Below are positions 11,255-18,263 of a stretch of 64,000 bases of DNA, piece after piece. The stretch is from Candidatus Dormiibacterota bacterium (GTDB lineage: Bacteria > Acidobacteriota > Polarisedimenticolia > Gp22-AA2). The position numbers and the translations under genes were made by a program. Within the stretch, counting starts at the first letter, position 1. Each line of letters begins with the position of its first letter. The stretch spans positions 1 to 64,000 of the forward strand of contig DASQAT010000055.1 in NCBI GenBank assembly GCA_035635555.1, written 5' to 3'. A model generated the notes under the pieces. That model searched no databases, had not been told where the DNA came from, and was given only the letters and a program-made list of their open reading frames with translations.

Positions 11255-11878
11255 GTGAAGATGATCTTAGCGTGTACGATGGGAGCCAATATGGGCGCTA
11301 CGCGGGTCGTGCGTGTCGATTTGCGGTGCACAGTACTCCGGGGCATTGCCGTTTGTGCCCTTACGTTGGGATGTGTATCAATTTCCTCGTACCGGGGGGA
11401 CGGAAAAATATCCAGAATCCGATTCCTGCCGAACCCGGGCGTTCGAGTGGATTTTGAAGGATTTTCCTTGACGAGTGCCTATAGCGCCAAGTATCGCCTT
11501 GATGGCCTCCCATCGCATCGCTCTGCGTTCTACGTAGGGCTAAGTGTCAACGTACAGCAGGAAGACTTTGATCAGAATCCGAAAGAAGTGACTAGGGTGC
11601 CGGGCGGCGTCCTTTCTCTCCGACTTCTTAGCAAAGATGGCAAGATGTTGTTTGATTGCAGCCGAACGATCGATAAGCTTGACTGGACTTGGGCCGCTGG
11701 TTCGAGGATGGGGCTATGTGAAGGGAGGCGGGCGCCACGAGGAACGGAATCCTTCATCTATCCAGAGTGGATCGATTCAGATGATCCACCTGCGTTCCTT
11801 GAAGTCCACTATGAACCGGCCGCGAACGCGCCGAATATTACGGGGTGGATTCGGCTCAGTGCTGGCGGAGAGACCTAA
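11255..11878 (+). CDS. Small putative lipoprotein downstream of RHS tip, possible immunity protein
   Basis: The 207-residue product has a basic, hydrophobic N-terminus ending in a lipobox-like LTLGC (Cys about residue 40), so it is probably a lipoprotein. The rest is soluble and beta-rich looking, with no family I recognise. In-frame starts also exist at residues 9 and 13 (ATG at about 11279 and 11291); an internal start would give a signal peptide of more normal length. It lies about 240 bases after the RHS stop, in the same less GC-rich stretch. Polymorphic toxin genes are commonly followed by their immunity gene, so this is a candidate by position only. It could equally be an unrelated cargo gene. 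Confidence 0.6.
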   Translation: MKMILACTMGANMGATRVVRVDLRCTVLRGIAVCALTLGCVSISSYRGDGKISRIRFLPNPGVRVDFEGFSLTSAYSAKYRLDGLPSHRSAFYVGLSVNVQQEDFDQNPKEVTRVPGGVLSLRLLSKDGKMLFDCSRTIDKLDWTWAAGSRMGLCEGRRAPRGTESFIYPEWIDSDDPPAFLEVHYEPAANAPNITGWIRLSAGGET

Positions 11879-12152
11879 GCAATACCCACCTTGCCGAACT
11901 ACCTGTTCGCCCAGTAAAATGCTGCTGTAATAGTCGACCGAAATGTTATGCTGGCACGGACCTCTTTCAGGTGTAGTGGTCCATCGAGACTTCGCAGGGC
12001 TTCTCGGTGTGTTTCCAAGCGGAGAAGATGGGCTTCAGCATCACGATCTTGGTGGAAAGGTTCCAGCAGGCGTCAAGAGGGGGCCGGAACTAAGGAAGGA
12101 CGAACAGACGATTTCATGGGCGACACTCGGCGAGATGACGAGTGACGATCTG
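11879..12152. other. Non-coding stretch before transposase remnant
   Basis: No supported gene is seen here. Short open frames on both strands lack ribosome binding sites and recognisable motifs. The stretch separates the lipoprotein gene from a decayed transposase and probably contains further eroded mobile-element sequence, but I cannot identify it. Confidence 0.4.
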
Positions 12153-12480
12153 CTACGCAGCACGCTTGAGGGTGACGATGGGCAAATACGAGCGCCCGGC
12201 GTGGTAGCGGACGGTGAGATCGAGCGCGGCTCCGGGCTGGCCTCGAGAGTCCGAGGCGAGGCGCAGGGAGAACGTCGTGGCCATCGCCTGCGGGGTTCGA
12301 GGCGCGGCGCGCGAGCTGCAGGACGCCGAGGCCGGTGGCCGTTGTACCAGGCAACGTAAAAGGCCAATTCCTGCTTCATAGCGGCGAGACGATGTGCGTC
12401 GCATGTGGCAGTGAGCAGGAGGAAGTTTGGATCGACGCCGGCAAGCTTGGCGGACTCGAGCAGGCTCCAGAACGGCGCGA
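12153..12480 (-). pseudogene. Remnant of an integrase-core (DDE) transposase
   Basis: On the minus strand one frame carries AFYVAWYNGHRP, the hallmark of the C-terminal end of DDE integrase-core transposases (usually WYNxHRPH). The continuation is in another frame and ends LPIVTLKRAA at 12153, a tail also seen on such transposases. The two pieces are out of frame with each other, and no catalytic aspartates or N-terminal helix-turn-helix are left. It is therefore a frameshifted, 5'-truncated copy. No flanking inverted repeats could be assigned. It marks past mobile-element activity beside the RHS locus. Confidence 0.6.
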
Positions 12481-12700
12481 CCACCCGGTCCCGCACGTCT
12501 AACTTGTAGACGAGTCGTGGGATGGTCTGTAATGTGGGTTTCAAGCGGCTATCCTCCACGCATCCTGGGGCAGCCCGAACCTGTCCAGATTTCTGGACGC
12601 TATCATCTTTGATAGTTGGACCCGGGCCCCCGAGTCGAACCCACATAATTGATCGTGCGGGGGGGGGCGTGAACGAGTCACTGTTATCGAGGCGGCGCGC

Positions 12701-14977
12701 CTATTTAGCCGGAATGTCCACGATCGTCTTACCCGAGCCGGTGTTCCCGGCGGCGTCGGTCGAGCGCACGACGATGCTGTGCTCGCCCGGGCCGGGGTGC
12801 TTCAGGGTCAGGTCGTACGTCTCGACGGGCGAGTCGTTCAGACCATCGGCCGGCTGGACGGCGACCCAGTCACCGGCGTCGACGGCGTAGGCGGTGTCGC
12901 GGATGAGGCTGAACGAATCGGTGGCTGTGAACGTCAGGCGGATGCCCGACGGCTGGACCTGCGCCTTGATCGACTCGACGCGCGGCGGCGTGTTGTCGAC
13001 GTCGAACGGTTCCGAGATCTTCTCCGCCGCGAGCGCCCGGCCCGCCGCGTTCGAGGGGGCGTCGCTGGCGACCACGCGGAACACGTAGGTGCCGTCCGGC
13101 ATCGCGGTGCTGTCCCAGGTCACGAAGTCTTCGTCGATCTTGCTGCGCACTTGTTTCCATGATTTCTCGTCGACCGCGCGGTAGTAGACGTCGTACACGA
13201 GATCGTCGTCGTTTGGATCGACCGCCTGCCAGGTGACGCTGCGCGCTCCGGCCTCGAAGCCGCGGCGCGACTGCGGACGCGCGCGCTTCCGCACGCCTCC
13301 CTCGACGTCGCTCCCCGCGCTACCCGCGGTCTTGGCTTCCTGGGGCCCCGAAGTCGGTGTGCCCGGGATCTTCTGGAACGAAACCCCCGGCGCCTGCGCT
13401 TCCACCTTTCGGATCTCGGGCGGCAGGTTCGCCTGCAGGTAGGTGATCGCCACCTCGCGCAGGGAGGGGGAGACGCGGGCGTCATCCGTCTTCATCTCGG
13501 TCCGCCACTGCAGGAAGCGCGATGCCGGGCAGTTGAGAAGGGCCCCGTCCGTCGTGAACGGCGCGCCGCGCCAGTCCGACCAGGTGCGATCCGGCTCCTC
13601 GGTGTTGCCGCAGCGCACGCTCAGGAGGATCGAGGTCCCCTTCGGGGCCTCGTTCCGCCAGGAGGCCCGGCCCCAGGTGGCGAACGATCGGGCGTCGAGC
13701 ACGCGCGACTCGTAGGTTCCCGAGCGCGCGAAGCCGGGGCGCAGGAGCGACAGGCTTCCCGAATTGCTGCCGGCGACGGCGACGTCCCCCTGCCGCGGCG
13801 GCCCCGCCGGCTTCTCCTGGCCCTTCAGCGCCGCTCCGTCCGCTCCCAGCCGCAGCAGGGCCGTCACCTGTCCCGACGCGAGGCGCACCATCTCGTCGAC
13901 GTTCCCGGCGGCGTCGAGCGCATAGATCTTCCCCTGCGTGCTCGAGCCCATCAGGAGATCGTCGCTCGCGGCGACCGCGAGGCACAGGATCGCCTCCTGG
14001 CTGCCCGACCAGACCTCGCGCGCGTACCCCTCCGGGGAGATCGCCAGGACCTTCCCTTCCATGCCGATCGGGACGCGCTGCTCCGGCGTAGGCTGCTGCT
14101 CCTGCGACGGTGTCGGTGACGGCTGCGGCGCCGCACCCTCGGTGCCGGAGGACGGAGCCGGCGCGGGGGGGGTCGGCGGCGGCGGAGCCGCGGCCGGCCG
14201 CGCCCCGCGCCCCGACTCGCCGGCGACGGCGGCGTAGATCGTCCCATCCTTCCCGAGCGCCAGCGCGACGACTTCCGCCAGGGGGGCGTCGTACAGCACG
14301 AACCCCTCGCCCGCGGAGGAGATCCGGAACACCAGCCCATGCCCTTCGGAGCCGGCGATCAGATCCCCCTTGGCATCCGTGATGAGAGAGCGGATGTGCG
14401 TCTCGGCCGAGTCGAAGAACACGCGGCCGTGACCGTCGGGATCGACCCGCAGGATCCGGCCGTCGATCCCGGTGGCGGCGTACAGGATCCCCTGGCGGTC
14501 GAACGCCAGGGCCCAGATGTACTTCTCGCCGCTGTCGTACGTCCAGACGGCCTTGCCGCCCGGCGCGATCTTGTAGATCTTGCCGCCCGGCGATCCGCCG
14601 GCCAGCACGTTTCCGGACTTGTCGATCGCCAGGGCGTGGATCTCGGGCTCCCCCGCCTTGAAGAACACCTCGGCCCCCGCGGCGCCGAGACGGTAGATCG
14701 TCCCGTCGTTCCCGCCGGAAGCGTACAGGTTCCCGCCGGCGTCCTGGGCGAGGGCCCAGAGGTAAGGCTGCTTCGCCTCGTGGACGAGATCGAGACGCGG
14801 CGACAGGCGCAGCACGCCGTCGGAGAGAAGGGAGACCCCCTTCGTCTCCCCCCGGGCGAAGTCGTCCCTCTCCCTCTGGCGCCAGGTCTGGGAGGTGACG
14901 GCCCGCAAGGAAGCGGCCTGGAACAGGAGCACGACGAGAGCGGACAGAACGGCGGCGATCGCGGCGGCGCGCTTCAT
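12701..14977 (-). CDS. Secreted beta-propeller protein with C-terminal FN3-like domain
   Basis: The 758-residue protein begins with a signal peptide or anchor (AAAIAAVLSALVVLLFQ). Repeated blocks such as ALAIDKSGNVLAGGSPGGKIYKI and ALAFDRQGILYAATGIDGRILRV show an NHL/SMP-30/PQQ-like beta-propeller over residues about 60-380, interrupted by a Pro/Ala-rich loop. A beta-sandwich region follows, then an FN3-like module (VYDVYYRAVDEKSWKQV) at about 600-680 and a final beta-rich domain ending DIPAK. Such propellers usually bind ligands or partner proteins in the envelope. Its ATG overlaps the stop of the S55 protease gene (ATGA), so the two are translationally coupled and probably act together. The open frame extends far upstream, but that part is a shadow of the protease gene. 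Confidence 0.8.
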   Translation of the reverse strand: MKRAAAIAAVLSALVVLLFQAASLRAVTSQTWRQRERDDFARGETKGVSLLSDGVLRLSPRLDLVHEAKQPYLWALAQDAGGNLYASGGNDGTIYRLGAAGAEVFFKAGEPEIHALAIDKSGNVLAGGSPGGKIYKIAPGGKAVWTYDSGEKYIWALAFDRQGILYAATGIDGRILRVDPDGHGRVFFDSAETHIRSLITDAKGDLIAGSEGHGLVFRISSAGEGFVLYDAPLAEVVALALGKDGTIYAAVAGESGRGARPAAAPPPPTPPAPAPSSGTEGAAPQPSPTPSQEQQPTPEQRVPIGMEGKVLAISPEGYAREVWSGSQEAILCLAVAASDDLLMGSSTQGKIYALDAAGNVDEMVRLASGQVTALLRLGADGAALKGQEKPAGPPRQGDVAVAGSNSGSLSLLRPGFARSGTYESRVLDARSFATWGRASWRNEAPKGTSILLSVRCGNTEEPDRTWSDWRGAPFTTDGALLNCPASRFLQWRTEMKTDDARVSPSLREVAITYLQANLPPEIRKVEAQAPGVSFQKIPGTPTSGPQEAKTAGSAGSDVEGGVRKRARPQSRRGFEAGARSVTWQAVDPNDDDLVYDVYYRAVDEKSWKQVRSKIDEDFVTWDSTAMPDGTYVFRVVASDAPSNAAGRALAAEKISEPFDVDNTPPRVESIKAQVQPSGIRLTFTATDSFSLIRDTAYAVDAGDWVAVQPADGLNDSPVETYDLTLKHPGPGEHSIVVRSTDAAGNTGSGKTIVDIPAK

Positions 14978-16896
14978 TTCACCCTTATGGAGATGCGGCG
15001 GCCGCCCACGACCACGACGTCGAGATCCTTCGGCATCTCCAGGATCGAGGTCTCGCCTATCAGGGTGGTGTCGGCGCTCAGCCGCGGAGTGTTGAACACG
15101 GTGAAGATCGACAGGGGGAGATCCGGAAGAACTTCGCTGCGCACGATGGCGGCCGGCGCCCGGCGCGTCATTCGGAGATAGAGCGTCCGGCTGCGTCTCT
15201 GCCTCGTGGCCAGGCGCACGAGATCGCCGAGGCTCGACGCCTGGGCGACCTGGCGCTCGATGACTCTCCGATCCAGGCTGTCGAGGGCGGGGCCGCTGCC
15301 GACGACGATCTCGGCGTCGCCCGGGGACGTGTCCTCGGGGATCGTCAGGGTCCACGACTCCTCCCACTCGCGCCCGCGGTAGAGATCGAGGACCGCGGTC
15401 ACGGTGACGCTCTCCCCCGGCCGCACCTCGGTGCGCGAGGCGCGCAACGAGGCCATCGTCGCCACCTGCGAGCCCTGCAGCACGTCGACGTCGATCTCGG
15501 CCTTCCGGACGCGCGGCTCCTCGAATCGATTGTTGACCAGGAAGCCGAACACGCCGGCGGTGTCGTTCGCCAGGGACAGGTGCACCGGCTGACCCGGGTT
15601 GGTGCCGGAGTAGAGGTCCTCGAACGTCACCGGCGGATATCCCTCGATGTCGAGGCGACAGCGCAGCGCCAGCGACGCCGTGGCGTCGAACTCGACGCTC
15701 CGCACCAGGCTGTTGGCGGTCGTGACCGCGAGCAGGACCGGCGACCAGGCCCGGTTGCGCATGATGGCGTAGTTGAAGTCGCGCAGGCCGGCGGCGGATT
15801 TGATCCGGACGGAGACCGGGATGGTCGGAGCCACGCGCCCCACCTCGCCGACGATCGCAGTCAGACCGTCCTGGAAGATCGTGCCGACCGGCGGGGTGGA
15901 ATTGGCGATCTTGAAGGACGCGGCGCTCGACGCGAAGGTCAGGATGACCTGGGCCTGCGTCATCGGCATCTCCAGAGGCCCGGTCCCGAGCATCGGGTGA
16001 CCGAAGGCGAACACGCGCTTCCCGTCGACGTGCGTCAGGGTGCCGATGCCGACGATGTTCATGTCGCCCGTGGCGAGCGCGGCCCCGATGGCGCTGCCCG
16101 GCAGGAGGGGCAGCGAGGACGGCGACGTCGTGGCGCCGCCGCCGGCGGTCGGCTCCAGTCCGTACGATTCGAAGATCGGCGCGTAGTATCGCAGGACGCC
16201 CGGGTCGCATCCCGAGCAGACGAGCGGGATGCCGATCGGCTGAAGCCCGCCCGGAAAGCCCCCGCCGGCCGCCAGGGACGGGGCCTCCGGACCGGGCCGC
16301 GGCGCAGCGCCGGCGGCACCGGCGATCGGACTGTCCCCGCCCGAGCGGGACGCGACGAATCGACCGAGCAGGTCGGGAGCCTGGGAGCCGGCGTCGGCGG
16401 CGCGCGCCGGCCCCGCGACTTTGATCATGTCGGCGATCGGCGTGATGCCGGCGATCGGCTCCTTGGCGAAGTTTCCGAGCCGGTACGACACGGCCCCGAT
16501 GAGCTTCCCGTCGATGTACACCGGACTGCCGCTCATCCCCGACACGACACCGGTGTACTCGACCTTGTCGCCGCGCAGGCGGGCGACGATGAGGTCCTGC
16601 TGCGGGCCGATGGCCCCCTGCAGCACGCCGAGGATCTCGACCTTGAACTCCTCCAGGTTGCTCCCCTCGAACACCGTGCGGGCGATCCCCAGCATCCCCG
16701 GCCGGATCTGGTCCAGCGGCATGAGGACGACCGGTGAGGCCGGCGTCTCGGGGGCGGCCGCGGCGGCGAAGACCGGGACACCGGCGCCGAAAAGGAGCAG
16801 CCCCAGTGTTCCGCCCGCCCACGCGAGACGCGGGCGCACGCGATCATCGCTGCGGCCCCGGCCCGGGGCCGCGGAACCGGCCATGGAGCGGCTCAT
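14974..16896 (-). CDS. SpoIVB-type S55 family serine protease
   Basis: The 640-residue protein has an N-terminal hydrophobic segment (about residues 25-48). Next come the S55 hallmark block MPLDQIRPGMLGIARTVFEG and the signature GMSGSPVYIDGKLIGAVSYR (about 115-138), which contains the serine nucleophile of the SpoIVB family. In Bacillus SpoIVB activates a sporulation protease, but S55-domain proteins also occur in Acidobacteria with no sporulation role. The C-terminal about 250 residues look like a beta-rich accessory region. The start was chosen at 16896 because a good Shine-Dalgarno (AAGGAAGAG) precedes it and the ATG overlaps the upstream TGA. An upstream open extension is a shadow of the neighbouring gene. 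It is coupled to the propeller gene downstream, which may be a substrate or adaptor. The substrate is unknown. Confidence 0.82.
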   Translation of the reverse strand: MSRSMAGSAAPGRGRSDDRVRPRLAWAGGTLGLLLFGAGVPVFAAAAAPETPASPVVLMPLDQIRPGMLGIARTVFEGSNLEEFKVEILGVLQGAIGPQQDLIVARLRGDKVEYTGVVSGMSGSPVYIDGKLIGAVSYRLGNFAKEPIAGITPIADMIKVAGPARAADAGSQAPDLLGRFVASRSGGDSPIAGAAGAAPRPGPEAPSLAAGGGFPGGLQPIGIPLVCSGCDPGVLRYYAPIFESYGLEPTAGGGATTSPSSLPLLPGSAIGAALATGDMNIVGIGTLTHVDGKRVFAFGHPMLGTGPLEMPMTQAQVILTFASSAASFKIANSTPPVGTIFQDGLTAIVGEVGRVAPTIPVSVRIKSAAGLRDFNYAIMRNRAWSPVLLAVTTANSLVRSVEFDATASLALRCRLDIEGYPPVTFEDLYSGTNPGQPVHLSLANDTAGVFGFLVNNRFEEPRVRKAEIDVDVLQGSQVATMASLRASRTEVRPGESVTVTAVLDLYRGREWEESWTLTIPEDTSPGDAEIVVGSGPALDSLDRRVIERQVAQASSLGDLVRLATRQRRSRTLYLRMTRRAPAAIVRSEVLPDLPLSIFTVFNTPRLSADTTLIGETSILEMPKDLDVVVVGGRRISIRVK

Positions 16897-17438
16897 GCCT
16901 CTTCCTTGTCCTTGTGGTTCGGGCTCTTGAGCGCCGCCTTCACCGCTTCGACGATGTAGTTCTGCATCGACGGCTTCTGATGCTTGACCGATTCGTACAC
17001 CAGGCAGGGGAGTTTGAGCGAGATCTGCACTCCATCTTCGTCCAGCGAATCGAGCCAGCGGCAAAATCTGTCCCACGTATCCCACGTCGTCTTCGTGATC
17101 GCCCCCTTGCTGTAGAGCTCGATGAGGGCGATGTCGTCCTTCAGCTTGAACAGGACCGAGCGTTCATCGTAGTCCTTGAAGTCGCTGTAGGCGAAAAATT
17201 TCACCTCGCCGGCGATCTGGTCCTTCCCTTTGATGCTGATCTCCGGCGTCTTGTTGCAGCGCATCAGGATGTAATCGTCCTTCCCCTTGAAGTGGAAGGC
17301 GAGGATCGGATCGGTGGTCCGGTCGGTGTCGCTGGGGGTCTTCAGGGCGCGATAAGCCCTCCGGGCGATCTGCTCGTTCGTCGTATATGCCCCGCTCTCT
17401 CTCGCTACTCGTTTCATCGGCCGGTCAATATAGCACAT
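16893..17438 (-). CDS. Conserved-looking cytoplasmic protein of unknown function
   Basis: The 181-residue product has no signal peptide or membrane segment and is rich in Lys, Asp and aromatic residues (for example FHFKGKDDYILMRCNK and TTWDTWDRFCRWLDSLDEDG). I do not recognise a family. The phrases about levels of a compound-like substrate cannot be read from sequence, so no function is proposed. The first ATG (17438) or the second (17417) could be used; neither has a strong Shine-Dalgarno. Its TGA overlaps the start of the S55 protease gene, making it the first gene of a three-gene, tightly overlapping operon, so a role linked to the protease is likely. Confidence 0.65.
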   Translation of the reverse strand: MCYIDRPMKRVARESGAYTTNEQIARRAYRALKTPSDTDRTTDPILAFHFKGKDDYILMRCNKTPEISIKGKDQIAGEVKFFAYSDFKDYDERSVLFKLKDDIALIELYSKGAITKTTWDTWDRFCRWLDSLDEDGVQISLKLPCLVYESVKHQKPSMQNYIVEAVKAALKSPNHKDKEEA

Positions 17439-17528
17439 TACAACTTTGTAAATGGACCGTCGCGGCCGGCCTTCTTCCTCTTTTTAGACCTTGAAGAGAG
17501 GCCTCCGTCGCCGTACATGGAAGGACCC

Positions 17529-18263
17529 ATGCCGAATCAAGGAAAGCGGCGCCGCACAAGGATTCCAACGGACCTGCTCGCGGCCGCGGGAGCGCTCTGC
17601 CTCTCCGCGGGCGTGGTCCTGGCGGCGCCGGCGGACCCGGGGCCGCGACTGGATCAACAGGCCCTCGTCCGCACCCTGTCGCTGCTGCGGCCGGACTACC
17701 CGCTCTACATCTCCTCGGTGAGGCCTCTTACGCCCGGCGTCGCCCGTCGCCTCTACATGGCCCTGGTCCGCCCCGGCGCGACCGACCCGGCGGGCAGGGG
17801 GAGCGCCCCCAACGCGGGTCCGGGAGCGCGGAACGACATCGTCTACGACGAGGCCTCGATCGCGACGGGGCACAGCGTCGCCTGGAGGTCGCTGCTCCTG
17901 GAGCATGAGTACTTCCACGCACGACACATGGCGGGGGCCACGCTTCTGCCCGTGGTGCGCGACGGCGTTCCCGAGATCGAAAGGCACTACAACGAGGCGG
18001 CGGCGTGGGGGTTCAACGTCGCCGAGGCCCGCGCCGGCCGCTACCCGGGTCTGAGCCCCGACGAGTTCCGCGAGGCCCTCGACCGGCTGGGGGAGCACTA
18101 CGCGGCGCTGCGGGCGATCCTCAAGGACTCCGACCCTGCGCGCTGGAGCCGGATCTCCGAGCTGCTGCTCCGGCCGGAGACCCTCCTCACCCCCGCCGGC
18201 GCGACGCCGTCGGAGGGCGTCCGTCTCTCCGCCGCTTCGCACCGCGAGCGATCGACTCCCTAG
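17529..18263 (+). CDS. Secreted protein with HExxH-type motif
   Basis: The 244-residue protein has a signal peptide (LLAAAGALCLSAGVVLA, cut before APADPG). A central LLLEHEYFHARHM gives a HEYFH metal-binding motif like that of zincin metalloproteases, near residue 134. No third ligand can be assigned with confidence. A conserved-looking NEAAAWGFNVAEARAGRYPGL follows. The start was placed at 17529 because GGAAGG precedes it; an ATG at 17517 is also in frame. It is transcribed convergently with the SPFH-phosphodiesterase gene and overlaps it by 4 bases. It may be an envelope peptidase or a DUF-type metal-binding protein. Confidence 0.7.
   Translation: MPNQGKRRRTRIPTDLLAAAGALCLSAGVVLAAPADPGPRLDQQALVRTLSLLRPDYPLYISSVRPLTPGVARRLYMALVRPGATDPAGRGSAPNAGPGARNDIVYDEASIATGHSVAWRSLLLEHEYFHARHMAGATLLPVVRDGVPEIERHYNEAAAWGFNVAEARAGRYPGLSPDEFREALDRLGEHYAALRAILKDSDPARWSRISELLLRPETLLTPAGATPSEGVRLSAASHRERSTP

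Noticed and set aside
12600-12660. tRNA-like GGTTCGACTC sequence on the minus strand
   Set aside because: The flanking bases cannot form a T-arm or acceptor stem, so it is not a tRNA gene.
14978-16822. 5' extension of the propeller reading frame
   Set aside because: The extension is a shadow of the S55 protease gene; a signal peptide and ATGA overlap place the true start at 14977.
16734-17528. 5' extension of the HExxH protein frame
   Set aside because: It overlaps the S55 operon on the other strand; the signal peptide starts after 17529.
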